A DNA stretch of 64,000 nt, taken from Nocardia bovistercoris. Lineage in GTDB: Bacteria > Actinomycetota > Actinomycetes > Mycobacteriales > Mycobacteriaceae. The DNA is taken from NCBI RefSeq assembly GCF_015674855.1, contig NZ_JADMLG010000014.1, positions 1 through 64,000 on the forward strand, given 5' to 3'. Positions 27,143 through 37,501 of this stretch are shown here, piece by piece (position 1 is the stretch's first letter; every line of letters starts with the position of its first letter). The translations under genes and the position numbers were made by a program. Under the pieces are notes generated by a model. It was given only the letters and a program-made list of their open reading frames with translations. It was not told the DNA's origin and did no database searches.

Positions 27143-27143
<1 letters not shown>
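26325..27143 (+). CDS. trpC: Indole-3-glycerol phosphate synthase
   Basis: 272-residue (beta/alpha)8 enzyme closing the indole ring of CdRP. Motifs: VIAEVKRASPSKG with the catalytic Lys, ISVLTEGRRFGGS, PILRKDFVI, ILLIVAAL, VEVHTEEE, IGVNARNL and IAESGV. ATG 26325 follows CAGAAAGGA. Its stop overlaps trpB. Confidence 0.97.
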
Positions 27144-28404
<1,261 letters not shown>

Positions 28405-28408
<4 letters not shown>

Positions 28409-29205
28409 GTCAGCAGTCCCGTCTCGGCGCCACCTTCGCCGCCGCGCGCGCCGAGGACCGCGCCGCGCTCATCGGCTACCTGCCCGCGGGCTACCCGGAT
28501 CTGGCGGGCTCGATCGAGGTGTGCCGCACCATGGTCGAATCCGGTTGTGACATCGTGGAAGTCGGCGTCGCCTACTCCGATCCGGTGATGGACGGCCCGA
28601 CCATCCAGGCCGCCGCCGAACAGGCGCTGCGCGGCGGGGTACGGGTGCGCGACGTGTTCTCGGTGGTCGAGGCGATCACCGGCGCGGGCGGCCAAGCCGT
28701 GGTCATGAGCTACTGGAATCCCGTGCTGCGCTACGGAATCGACCGTTTCGCCCGCGATCTGGCGGCGGCGGGCGGCGCCGGGATCATCACCCCGAACCTC
28801 ATCCCGGAGGAAGCCGACGACTGGTTCGTCGCCTCCGCCGCACACGATCTGGATCGCATCTTCCTCGTCGCGCCGTCCTCCACCGAGGAGCGCCTGGTGA
28901 AGACTTTGGCGTCCTCGCGCGGATTCATCTACGCGGCCTCGACCATGGGCGTCACCGGCGCGCGCGACGTGGTCTCCTCGGCCGCTCCCGCGCTCTGCGC
29001 ACGGGTCCGCGCCCACTCCGACATCCCGATCGGCGTCGGACTCGGCGTGCGCTCCGGCGCTCAGGCCGCCGAGATCGCCTCCTACGCCGACGGAGTCATC
29101 GTCGGGTCGGCACTGGTGAGCGCCGCCGCCGAAGGACTCGACGCGGTGCGCGCGCTCACCGAGGAACTCGCCGCAGGCGTGCGCTCCGCAGCCGTGCGCT
29201 CCTGA
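28405..29205 (+). CDS. trpA: Tryptophan synthase alpha chain
   Basis: 266 residues; cleaves indole-3-glycerol phosphate to indole and glyceraldehyde-3-phosphate. Motifs: YLPAGYPD, VEVGVAYSDPVMDGPTIQ (catalytic Asp), MSYWNPVLRYG, and GVGLGVRSGAQA. Last gene of the trp operon. Confidence 0.97.
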
Positions 29206-29586
29206 TCCGGCGTCGGACCGGCAGTGCGCGGCTATCCCGACTCCGGGTCGGGCCGTGCGCTGCTGCTGCGGCTCCCGGTCGGTCACGCCTGGCGCAAGCC
29301 GCCGACCGACCCCAACGGTGACATCGCCGGTACTCGCGACCCGCGGGTGCGCCGCGGCGATCTGACCGAGCGACCGTCTATGCGGCTGTCGGTGTGTCGT
29401 CGACCTGGGTACGCGCACGTCGCCTGATCCCAGGGTGCGTCCGGATCGCACCTCGAATCGGTCCCGTGCACTGCTGATCCGGTTCCGGTCGGACGGTGCT
29501 TTCGGCCCGCCGCTCGGATCGTGGCTGCGCCCGCGCGGCGGGAGGGCGGCGCGTGCGCCCGCGCGGACTCCGCTACCGTGGCGACC
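29206..29586. other. Intergenic region trpA-lgt
   Basis: About 380 bp. One frame (29224-29427) could encode 67 residues from a GTG or a later start, but it lacks a ribosome site and resembles no known protein; I do not call it a gene. TACCGT at 29574-29579 is a likely -10 for lgt. Confidence 0.4.
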
Positions 29587-31215
29587 GTGACTTTACGAGT
29601 CCTGGCAGACAGTGCGGTGGCCGGCGATGTGCTCGCCTACATTCCCAGTCCTTCGCAGGGGGTGTGGCAGCTCGGGCCGTTCCCGTTGCGGGCCTATGCG
29701 CTGTGCATCATCATCGGCATCGTCGTCGCCATCTGGTGGGGTGAGCGGCGCTGGCAGGATCGGGGCGGGCGGCAGGGCACCGTACTCGACGTCGCCATGT
29801 TCGCGGTGCCGTTCGGACTCGTCGGCGGCAGGCTGTATCACGTCGCCACCGACTGGCAGAAGTATTTCGGCGCCGACGGGCACGCGATCGACGCGCTGAA
29901 GATCTATCAGGGCGGACTCGGCATCTGGGGCGCGGTATTCCTCGGCGGCGTCGGCGCGTGGATCGGCTGCCGCATCTACAAGGTCCCGCTGCCCGCCTTC
30001 GGCGACGCCATCGCGCCGCCGATCCTGTTGGCGCAGGCCATCGGTCGTCTCGGCAACTACTTCAACCAGGAGCTGTACGGGCGCGAGACCGAACTGCCGT
30101 GGGGGCTCGAGATCTACCTGCGGTTCGACGACGACGGCAAACTCGACATGATGAACGGCGTCTCCACCGGCGTCGTGGAGAAGGTCGTGCAGCCGACCTT
30201 CCTGTACGAGCTGGTGTGGAATCTGCTCGTCGTGGTGCTGCTGGTGCAGATCGACCGCCGCTTCCGCATCGGGCACGGCCGCCTGTTCGCGCTCTACGTC
30301 GCCGGGTACTGCCTCGGCCGTTTCGTGGTCGAACTGCTGCGCGACGACGAGGCGACCAAGATAGCGGGTATCCGAATCAACTCGTTCACCTCGGCCGTGG
30401 TGTTCCTGATCGCCGTCGCCTACGTCATCTTCGCCACCAAGGGCCGCGAGGCTCCGGAGACATTGCAGCCCGGCGCCGTGCGGCGCCCGTGGCCGTGGCA
30501 GTTCGGCCGATTGCGCGCGGCGGCGGAAGCCGGGGCGGTCGCGGTCGCGGCGAAGTCGGATGCCGACGAATCCACCGACACCGACGATTCCGAGAAGTCC
30601 GAGACGAGCGAAAAGTCGGAGACAGGCGAAAAGTCGGAGGCGGGTGAGAAGGTCGAGGCGGGTGAAAAGTCGGAAGTGGCCGAGAAGTCCGACACGACCG
30701 ACACAGCCGAGAAGTCCGAGACGGCCGAGAAGTCGGGGGAGGGCGAGAAGTCCGAGTCCGCGGAAGCCGGCGCCGAGAAGTCCGATCCGAGCATTGCGGG
30801 AGACGAGGGCGATTCGGACCCGAGCACGGCGACCGCGAAATCGGAGAATTCCGCCGAACCGGACGCCGCCGCCTCGCCGTCGAAATCCGGCGGCGCGAAG
30901 GACACCGAGGCAACCGACCCGAAAACCGGCGATTCGACCACGTTCGATTCGACCACTCCCGAATCGAACGCCGCGGAATCGAAAGCGACCGATGGCGAGC
31001 CGAAGGACTCCGCCGCGGTGCGGGCGACCGATTCGGAATCGACGGACCCCGCGCCGAAGGGCGACGCGGCCGCCGCCGAGAAATCGACCGAAACCGACAC
31101 CGCTGAGGTGTCCGCAGCGTCCGCAAAGTCCGGACCCGAGTCGGACGAGCCGCGTGCCGAAATCGAAAAGCCCAGCTCGTCGGCCGATTCCGGGGCCCGC
31201 GCCGATAAGTCCTGA
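29587..31215 (+). CDS. lgt: Prolipoprotein diacylglyceryl transferase with long acidic C-terminal tail
   Basis: 542 residues. Residues 1 to about 300 are a complete Lgt: IPSPSQGVWQLGPFPLRAYAL, several membrane helices, the signature GRLGNYFNQELYGR, and a last helix near 275-290. Lgt transfers diacylglycerol to the lipobox Cys of prelipoproteins such as the two binding proteins in this window. The remaining roughly 210 residues are a low-complexity, highly acidic tail with many EKSE/EKSD/ETG units, predicted cytoplasmic and disordered. GTG 29587 is 7 bases after TACCGT, so the mRNA may be leaderless. Confidence 0.94.
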   Translation: MTLRVLADSAVAGDVLAYIPSPSQGVWQLGPFPLRAYALCIIIGIVVAIWWGERRWQDRGGRQGTVLDVAMFAVPFGLVGGRLYHVATDWQKYFGADGHAIDALKIYQGGLGIWGAVFLGGVGAWIGCRIYKVPLPAFGDAIAPPILLAQAIGRLGNYFNQELYGRETELPWGLEIYLRFDDDGKLDMMNGVSTGVVEKVVQPTFLYELVWNLLVVVLLVQIDRRFRIGHGRLFALYVAGYCLGRFVVELLRDDEATKIAGIRINSFTSAVVFLIAVAYVIFATKGREAPETLQPGAVRRPWPWQFGRLRAAAEAGAVAVAAKSDADESTDTDDSEKSETSEKSETGEKSEAGEKVEAGEKSEVAEKSDTTDTAEKSETAEKSGEGEKSESAEAGAEKSDPSIAGDEGDSDPSTATAKSENSAEPDAAASPSKSGGAKDTEATDPKTGDSTTFDSTTPESNAAESKATDGEPKDSAAVRATDSESTDPAPKGDAAAAEKSTETDTAEVSAASAKSGPESDEPRAEIEKPSSSADSGARADKS

Positions 31216-31476
31216 CGCGCGACTCCCGATTCGGAATCGTTGTCGGGCGAAATCCTCGGCCGCCGATCGGCAACGCCCGCGCGGCGGTGCGCGATAACGA
31301 TTGGGAAGATCGATTCGGCGTTCGCCGGATACGGTATCGACCGAGGTCGGCGTCGGGCAGCGCGAGACAGTAGAGTCTGGCGATGTCACCGGCGGCCGGC
31401 CGAATTCGACCATCGCGGCAACCGCAGGCGACACGCCACGAGGCGGGGGAGCCCGCACAAATGAGGAGGACATTTC

Positions 31477-31986
31477 GTGACCGACCCCTACCAGCAGAAC
31501 CCCGGCGGCGGACCCCAGTACGGCCCGCCCGGTACGGGTCCCGATCTGAACAAGCCGGGCGCCGCGCCGGGCCAGCCGTACGGCCAGACTTCCGACCCGT
31601 ACGCCCAGCAGCAGCCCTACGGCCAGCCGTCCGATCCGTACGGCCAGCAGCAGTACGGCCAGCAGCCGGGTGGCTACCCGCCTGCGCAGTACGGTGCGCC
31701 GCAGCCGACCGGCTACAACCCCGGCGATCCCGACGCGCCGTACGGCCGTGACATGTACGGCGCGCCGTTCTCGGACAAGCAGAAGCTGACGGCGGGTCTG
31801 CTGCAGATCTTCCTCGGCGCCTTCGGCGTCGGTCGCTTCTACCTCGGCTACACCGGCCTCGGCATCGCCCAGATCGCCGTGGTGTGGCTGACCTGCGGTA
31901 TCGGTGGCATCTGGCCGCTGATCGACGGCATCATGATGCTGACCGGCAAGGTTCCCGACGCCACGGGTCGCCCGCTGCGGGACTGA
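31477..31986 (+). CDS. TM2 domain-containing membrane protein
   Basis: 169 residues. The first 85 or so are Gln/Pro/Tyr/Gly-rich with repeated PYGQ/QQPYG units, disordered and probably cytoplasmic. The C-terminal half is a TM2 domain: LQIFLGAFGVGRFYLGYTG, GIAQIAVVWLTCGIGGIWPLIDG, two helices joined by a short turn. Function unknown; such proteins occur singly in many actinobacteria. GTG with GAGGAGGA upstream. Confidence 0.9.
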   Translation: MTDPYQQNPGGGPQYGPPGTGPDLNKPGAAPGQPYGQTSDPYAQQQPYGQPSDPYGQQQYGQQPGGYPPAQYGAPQPTGYNPGDPDAPYGRDMYGAPFSDKQKLTAGLLQIFLGAFGVGRFYLGYTGLGIAQIAVVWLTCGIGGIWPLIDGIMMLTGKVPDATGRPLRD

Positions 31987-32004
31987 GCTGCACGAGAAGA
32001 ACCG

Positions 32005-32038
32005 GACAGGGCGCTCCGCATCGGCGGGGCGCCCTGTC
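32005..32038 (+). terminator. Hairpin after the TM2 gene
   Basis: GACAGGGCGC (32005-32014) pairs perfectly with GCGCCCTGTC (32029-32038), 19 bases after the stop. Confidence 0.7.
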
Positions 32039-32145
32039 GCGTTCCGACCTCACGGCCCGGCCTGCGACGCATGTGCATTTTCTTCACCCAGGTTTCACCG
32101 AGGCCTGCGGGGGGCCCGCTACCCCAACGGGATTAGGCTTTACCC

Positions 32146-33564
32146 GTGATGCGACGGACGAAGATTGTGTGCACACTCGGCCCGGCCACTGCCACCGAGG
32201 ACCGTATCCGCGAACTCGTCGAGAGCGGCATGGACGTGGCCCGGCTGAACTTCAGCCACGGCGAGCACGCCGACCATGCCGAGAACTACAAGAAGGTGCG
32301 TCAGGCTTCCGACCACCTCGGTAGGGCGGTCGGCATCCTAGCCGACCTACAGGGCCCCAAGATCCGGCTCGGCCGGTTCATCGAGGGCCGCACCGTCTGG
32401 GCGACCGGCGAAGAGGTCCGCATCACCGTCGACGACGTCGACGGAACCCACGACCGCGTCTCCACCACGTACAAGGAATTGGCCAAGGATGCCAAGCCGG
32501 GCGACCGGCTGCTCGTCGACGACGGCAAGGTCGGTCTGAGCGTCACCGGCGTCGAGGGCAACGATGTGATCTGCCGGGTCACCGAGGGCGGCCCGGTCTC
32601 CAACAACAAGGGTGTCTCGCTGCCGGGCATGGACGTCTCGGTGCCCGCGCTGTCGGAGAAGGACATCGAGGATCTGGAATTCGCCCTGAAGCTGGGCGTC
32701 GATTTCATCGCGCTGTCGTTCGTGCGTTCGCCTTCGGATGTCGAACTCGTGCACGACGTGATGGATCGGGTCGGGCGCCGGGTGCCGGTGATCGGCAAGT
32801 TGGAGAAGCCCGAGGCCATCGACAATCTGGAGGCCGTCGTGCTTGCCTTCGACGCCGTCATGGTCGCGCGCGGCGACCTCGGCGTCGAATTGCCGCTGGA
32901 GCAGGTGCCGATCGTGCAGAAGCGCGCCATCCAGATGGCGCGGGAGAACGCCAAGCCGGTCATCGTGGCCACCCAGATGCTCGAGTCGATGATCGAGAAT
33001 TCGCGACCGACCCGCGCGGAGGCCTCGGATGTGGCCAACGCGGTCCTCGACGGCGCGGACGCGGTGATGCTGTCCGGCGAGACCTCGGTCGGCGCGTACC
33101 CGATCGAGACGGTGCGCACCATGGCGCGCATCGTGCACGCGGTGGAGACCGAATCCACCAGCGTGCCACCGCTGACCCACGTGCCGCGCACCAAGCGTGG
33201 CGTGATCTCCTACGCGGCGCGCGACATCGGCGAGCGGCTCAACGCGAAGGCGCTCGTTGCCTTCACCCAGTCCGGTGACACGGTGCGGCGGCTGGCCCGC
33301 CTGCACACGCCGCTGCCGCTGCTCGCCTTCACCCCGTTGCCCGAGGTGCGCAGCCAGTTGGCGCTGACCTGGGGCACGGAGACCTTCATCGTGCCGATGG
33401 TGGAGAGCACCGACGCGATGATCCACCAGGTCGATGTGGCGCTGCTGTCGATGGGGCGATACGCGAAGGGCGATCTGGTGGTGATCGTTGCGGGCTCGCC
33501 GCCGGGTACTGTCGGTTCCACCAACCTGATCCACGTGCACCGCATCGGCGAGGAGGACCATTAA
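32146..33564 (+). CDS. pyk: Pyruvate kinase
   Basis: 472 residues; converts phosphoenolpyruvate and ADP to pyruvate and ATP. Starts RRTKIVCTLGPAT; active-site segments are MDVARLNFSHG, ADLQGPKIRLG, FIALSFVRSP, IGKLEKPEAI (catalytic Lys), VARGDLGVELP and ATQMLESMI. GTG 32146 (with ATG at 32149) sits 6 bases after TAGGCT, a leaderless pattern. Confidence 0.97.
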   Translation: MMRRTKIVCTLGPATATEDRIRELVESGMDVARLNFSHGEHADHAENYKKVRQASDHLGRAVGILADLQGPKIRLGRFIEGRTVWATGEEVRITVDDVDGTHDRVSTTYKELAKDAKPGDRLLVDDGKVGLSVTGVEGNDVICRVTEGGPVSNNKGVSLPGMDVSVPALSEKDIEDLEFALKLGVDFIALSFVRSPSDVELVHDVMDRVGRRVPVIGKLEKPEAIDNLEAVVLAFDAVMVARGDLGVELPLEQVPIVQKRAIQMARENAKPVIVATQMLESMIENSRPTRAEASDVANAVLDGADAVMLSGETSVGAYPIETVRTMARIVHAVETESTSVPPLTHVPRTKRGVISYAARDIGERLNAKALVAFTQSGDTVRRLARLHTPLPLLAFTPLPEVRSQLALTWGTETFIVPMVESTDAMIHQVDVALLSMGRYAKGDLVVIVAGSPPGTVGSTNLIHVHRIGEEDH

Positions 33565-34467
33565 ATGTCTGCTGCCCTAGGTGGCTCCGTCGATTTCGAC
33601 CCGACTCCGGGTTCCGATCTCGACGTCCTGCTCGGCCTGCTCGATCTGGAGCAGATGGATGAGGACGTCTTCGTCGGACAGCATCCGGAGAAGGTATGGA
33701 GCCGTACCTTCGGCGGCCAACTCGTCGCGCAAGCGATCATCGCGGCCGGTCGTACCGCGGGCGACCGGCCGCTGCACGTCGTCAACGCGCATTTCGTGCG
33801 CGGCGGCGATGTGAAGCAGCCGATCGAATACCGTGTCGATCGGCACCGCGACGGCCGCTCCCTGGCGAATCGAACGGTCACCGCCTACCAGGACGGCCAG
33901 GAGCTTTTCGTGATGCTCGCGGCCTTCCAGGAGTGGGGTAAGGGCCTCGAGCACGCGCACGACAAGCCCGAGGTGCCCGATCCCGAGTTGCTGCCTCGCG
34001 TCGAGGAGCATTTCGCGGGTTTCGAGGACAAGTTGGCGATGTTCGTGAAGGCGCCGCATCCGATCGATATGCGGTACACGAACGATCCGGCCTGGATCAT
34101 GAAGGGCACCGGCGAACAGCTCAACCACAATCGGGTCTGGATGAAGGCCGACGGCGTGCTGCCCGACGATCCGCTGATCCACGTGGCGACCCTTGGCTAT
34201 TCGTCGGACACCACGATCCTGGATTCGATCATCACCACGCACGGCCTGTCGTGGGGGCACGATCGCATCGTCGCGGCGACGGTGAACCATTCCATCTGGT
34301 TCCACCGCCCGTTCCGCTTCGACGATTGGGCGCTCTACGCCACCGAATCACCGGTGGCGGCGAATTCGCGCGGTCTGGCGACCGGCCGGTTCTACTCGCG
34401 CAACGGCGAATTGCTGGCCACCACGGTGCAGGAAGGCATGATCCGGCACTTCCCGCCGCGCCGCTGA
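33565..34467 (+). CDS. tesB: Acyl-CoA thioesterase II
   Basis: 300 residues, double-hotdog thioesterase that hydrolyses acyl-CoA. Motifs: WSRTFGGQLVAQAIIAAG in the first hotdog, VNAHFVRGGD, and in the second ATLGYSSDTTILD (catalytic Asp region) and SIWFHRPFR. The ATG directly follows the pyk stop codon, so it is co-translated with pyk; the same pair is seen in mycobacteria (Rv1617-Rv1618). Confidence 0.94.
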   Translation: MSAALGGSVDFDPTPGSDLDVLLGLLDLEQMDEDVFVGQHPEKVWSRTFGGQLVAQAIIAAGRTAGDRPLHVVNAHFVRGGDVKQPIEYRVDRHRDGRSLANRTVTAYQDGQELFVMLAAFQEWGKGLEHAHDKPEVPDPELLPRVEEHFAGFEDKLAMFVKAPHPIDMRYTNDPAWIMKGTGEQLNHNRVWMKADGVLPDDPLIHVATLGYSSDTTILDSIITTHGLSWGHDRIVAATVNHSIWFHRPFRFDDWALYATESPVAANSRGLATGRFYSRNGELLATTVQEGMIRHFPPRR

Positions 34468-34485
34468 GGCTGCTGGGGTCGCGAC

Positions 34486-34515
34486 GGCCCCGCTGTCGGA
34501 TCCGGCGGCGGGGCC
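34486..34515. terminator. Bidirectional hairpin downstream of tesB
   Basis: GGCCCCGC (34486-34493) pairs with GCGGGGCC (34508-34515) between converging genes. Confidence 0.6.
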
Positions 34516-34533
34516 CGTGCGTATCGGGTTCGG

Positions 34534-34944
34534 TTACAGGCTTTCCCGCTCGGTCTCGAAGTCGAAGCTGTCACGCCGCCGCACCCGGATGGTGCGCGGT
34601 ATCTCCAGGTCCGTCGCGCCGCCCGCCGTTTCCATCATGAGGCGGCGTTCCAGCGCGGCCAGTCCCGGCGCGGTGAGATCACGCGGCGCGCCGACCAGGC
34701 TGAGGGCGATCTCGTAGGTGCGTCTCGCGCCCGGTTCCTGTCCGGGATGGTCGACGCGCCACTGGGTTTCGAGCAGGATGTGGGCGGGGTCGTCGGGGTC
34801 GACGGGCAGGGTGAAACGCCACGCGAAGACCTCGCGGTCCTGGAGGTGGTCATCGACGACGCCGCGCACGGTCTCCACGATGTGGTCGAGGGTTTCCGGT
34901 GTCACATACACATGGAGCGAGCAATCCGAAATGCGTTTCGGCAT
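34534..34944 (-). CDS. Hypothetical protein
   Basis: 136 residues, soluble, mixed alpha/beta, no signal peptide or helix in the membrane. The sequence has regular coding character and AGGA upstream of the ATG. The middle reads like an alternating strand region (FAWRFTLPVDPDDPAHILLETQWRV in part) and there is an unpaired acidic/arginine C-terminus. No family recognised. It converges with tesB and has a 135-bp gap to the phosphatase gene. Confidence 0.65.
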   Translation of the reverse strand: MPKRISDCSLHVYVTPETLDHIVETVRGVVDDHLQDREVFAWRFTLPVDPDDPAHILLETQWRVDHPGQEPGARRTYEIALSLVGAPRDLTAPGLAALERRLMMETAGGATDLEIPRTIRVRRRDSFDFETERESL

Positions 34945-35079
34945 GTCTGATTCCTGTCGTGTGTCGGACCAGCAAACGGCGGAAGTCTGTCCGCGGGGAG
35001 TGTAGACCCTCGATGTGGTCCGGCGACACAGCCGGGGGCGAAATGTCGTGCGCGTCCCAATTCAGTGGTTCCGCCCGAT

Positions 35080-35700
35080 TCACCTGATCCGCTGGGCGGC
35101 CAGGAAGGAGGCCATCGGCGCGGGCGCCGCTCCCGGCTGCACCACGAGCCCGCGGCGTTCGTCCTGGATCGGCCGAACCGGCGCCAACGGCGCCAGCGCG
35201 AGCAGCAACGGCACCAGCGCTTCGGCGATCCGATCGCCGACCTCGCAGAAAGCGGCCTCCGACAGCCCGATCGGGTCGGCGATGTTCTCCCGGCCGACCA
35301 GAGAGAGGTCGTTGCGCGCCCGGTGCAGTTCGGCGATGGTGCGCGCGCCGGTGACCTTGGCGATGCGCCGCGCCTCGAGCAGGGCGAAGGTGCGCGGCCA
35401 CGCACCGAAGGCCATGGCCGCGGCCTGATCCCGGATCTGCTCGGTCATGGCGAGCACCAAGTCGGCGCGGTCGATCATCTCCGGTTTGAGTTTGCGGGCG
35501 CGGAACCCTTCCGGATCGCCGCCGAGGCCGGTGATGGCCTTGGCGGCCAGCGGTTCCACCGGAAAGCCGACCAGCGCGCGCGTTCCCGCGCTCTCGGCCG
35601 TCAACCCCGGGAGACCGTGTTCGGCGGCGACGGCGCGCGTGAGTCGCTCGGCGATCACCGAACGGCAGACATTGCCGTTACAGACGAACAGGACGTGCAT
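35080..35700 (-). CDS. Low-molecular-weight protein-tyrosine-phosphatase-like protein
   Basis: 206 residues with the N-terminal phosphatase loop FVCNGNVCRS (C-x5-R-S, nucleophile Cys8) and the family layout of LMW-PTP, about 40 residues longer than PtpA-type enzymes. A DP pair (ADPIG) lies near residue 160, where the general acid is expected. Homologues in actinobacteria are often linked to exopolysaccharide or arsenate functions; no kinase partner is adjacent. The ATG follows TACGGT by 6 bases on the minus strand (leaderless). Confidence 0.83.
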   Translation of the reverse strand: MHVLFVCNGNVCRSVIAERLTRAVAAEHGLPGLTAESAGTRALVGFPVEPLAAKAITGLGGDPEGFRARKLKPEMIDRADLVLAMTEQIRDQAAAMAFGAWPRTFALLEARRIAKVTGARTIAELHRARNDLSLVGRENIADPIGLSEAAFCEVGDRIAEALVPLLLALAPLAPVRPIQDERRGLVVQPGAAPAPMASFLAAQRIR

Positions 35701-35712
35701 GCGCCTACCGTA

Positions 35713-36826
35713 ATCGCCCCGTTATCGGTCCAGAAGTCGGCCGAACGCGAATCACAGGTGCGCACCGATCATTTCATTCGCTGGTCAGCAGCCGTACACA
35801 TACCGCACCCCGCTATTAGCGTTACCGCCCGCCCACGGTCATCATCACCCGCCCCGCAACCACCCGTATCAATACCTACCCACGAGTTGCCGAGTTCAAT
35901 CCACACACCCGGCGCGAGTCCATATCGTGGCACCGCTCACATCGATTTGCTTCGGTAATAAGTGGATTCGTCGACCATCGGCTCGACTTCCGTCTCGTCG
36001 CCGCGTCCGGTCCTCGGCGCGGACCACGCCCGGAAATCACTGCGGCGCACTCGAACTCGGGTCGACGCCTTCGGAGATCGACGAACTCGCCGATTCGTGA
36101 GCCCCGACACCGCGCGTACGTTCTGCGATTCGATTCGCGGGCCGCCCGCGAACCGGTTTGCCGCGCCAGATCCGCGGTGCCGTCGACGCGCCGAATTCGG
36201 TGGTGCATCAGCTCTTCGGCGACGATGAGCAACTGCCGCGGCGACCGCCTCCCCCGGGCGGACCGGTCGAACTCACGACGACCAGCGTGATTCCCGCGGT
36301 CAGCGAGCTGCTGGCCGAAGGCCTGCGCGAGTGTCCACCGCACCGCGACCCGTATTGCCCAGGCTGTCGTGGCCGGTCAGCGTAAAGAGAACCCACCTCG
36401 ACACGACGATCTCCGCAAAGAATTCGGCACGTATCGGTTTCCCGGCCCACTCGAATAGCCAAAATGTGACTTCGGACCCCGACTCCCTGTTCGAAAAAGC
36501 TACCTCCGCTATTTCGAGGTAGAACTCTGTAGAGCCACTGCCCGCCCGAAGCCTGAAAACGCCCGCCCACACGATCGCAAGCCCCCGAACATACTCACCG
36601 TCCGGGACGTCCGTAGCGAAGCACGCATAGCTCAGGCAGGCGCACCCCACGAGCCCGGAAGAAGTCGGGGGCGACAAAGCCCGAAACGCAACCCTCCAGA
36701 CGACACCAAACCTCTGGAAGAAGTCGGGGCAACAAAGCCAAAACGCGACATCTCGGGCACCACGCGACCACTGGGCGGATACCGAAGGCGACAAAGCCAA
36801 ACGCGACATCCAGACACGACGCAACT
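35713..36826. other. Gene-poor region with decayed repeats
   Basis: About 1.1 kb where no frame on either strand has a ribosome site, recognisable motif or sustained coding pattern. A plus frame ending at 36385 (VVHQLFGDDEQL... to ...CRGRSA) and a minus frame across 36300-36620 look weakly protein-like and may be remnants. Parts (35750-35960, 36380-36600) are less GC-rich than the neighbourhood. From about 36655 to 36810 three degenerate copies of a motif like AAGTCGGGGCGACAAAGCC followed by CGCGACATC occur. Confidence 0.45.
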
Positions 36827-37073
36827 ACCGGAGCGTGACGCAACTACCGGAGTGCGACGCAACCACCGGAGCGTGACGCAACCACCGGAGCGTGACGCAA
36901 CCACCGGAGCGTGACGCAACCACCGGAGCGTGACGCAACCACCGGAGCGTGACGCAACCACCGGAGCGTGACGCAACCACCGGAACGTGACGCAACCACC
37001 GGAGCGCGACGCAACCACCGGAGCGCGACGCAACCACCGGAGCGCGACGCAACCACCGGAAGGGGGGTCCGGG
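36827..37073. repeat. 19-bp tandem repeat array
   Basis: Thirteen head-to-tail units of 19 bp, consensus ACCGGAGCGTGACGCAACC, beginning at 36827, 36846, 36865 and so on at exact 19-base steps to 37055. The inner units are identical; the outer ones vary (T for C near the left end; C for T in GCGCGACGC toward the right end, and an A for G at 36983 or so). Because 19 is not a multiple of 3, all frames stay open and give artefactual long ORFs; it is not a coding repeat. There are no spacers, so it is not CRISPR. Confidence 0.93.
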
Positions 37074-37114
37074 GGGCGAAGCCCCGCCGGGTGGGGCCTG
37101 GGGGCTTCGCCCCC
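37071..37114. repeat. GGGGCGAAGCCCC inverted pair (REP-like hairpin)
   Basis: GGGGCGAAGCCCC (37073-37085) is followed by its reverse complement form GGGGCTTCGCCCC (37101-37113). Each arm is itself a small hairpin (GGGGC-GAA-GCCCC). This kind of element recurs in nocardial genomes; it directly adjoins the 19-bp array. Confidence 0.6.
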
Positions 37115-37130
37115 AGAAGACTGACCAGCG

Positions 37131-37155
37131 AAAAAGGCCCACGCATTTTGTGGGC
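37131..37155 (-). terminator. Rho-independent terminator of tRNA-Leu
   Basis: On the minus strand GCCCAC, 7-base loop, GTGGGC (37155 to 37137) is followed by a run of five T (37135-37131). It lies 17 bases beyond the tRNA 3' end and is one of the few terminators here with a T-run. Confidence 0.8.
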
Positions 37156-37171
37156 ATGACTGGCCCAGAGC

Positions 37172-37258
37172 TGGTGCCGAGTGTGGGACTCGAACCCACA
37201 CGTCCTTTCGGACAACGGTTTTTGAGACCGTCGCGTCTGCCAGTTCCGCCAACTCGGC
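37172..37258 (-). tRNA. tRNA-Leu (anticodon CAA)
   Basis: The minus strand folds as a class II tRNA. Acceptor GCCGAGT (37258-37252) pairs with ACTCGGC, followed by A and an encoded CCA. The anticodon loop CTCAAAA between ACGGT and ACCGT gives CAA, reading TTG codons. A long variable arm (TTGTCCGAAAGGAC region) and the T-arm GTGTGGGTTCGAGTCCCACAC in shortened form are present. Confidence 0.95.
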
Positions 37259-37501
37259 GCACCGGTGGTGAACTATAGCGGGTGGGTGGCCTCGGAAGCG
37301 AACCGTCGGGGGTTGATGGTGACGTTCGTGTCTTTGCGCAGGGTATATGCGTTGGTGGTGGACCTGAAAGGTACTCTCTACATCACTCGAATGCGTTCTG
37401 GGTGGGGGCGAGGGCGAGGGGTGGGTCTCGAGGGGCCCGGTCCGTGCCGTTGCTCCTTTTCCGCGTTTCGGGGACAGGCATCGGAATAGAGGGGTCTACG
37501 T

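Noticed and set aside
36827..37073. CRISPR array
   Set aside because: Repeats are contiguous, with no spacers, and no cas genes are in the window.
36632..37262. Repeated-peptide proteins (SGGC/VASR repeats) on the minus strand
   Set aside because: Created by the 19-bp array; all three frames are open and the sequence runs into tRNA-Leu.
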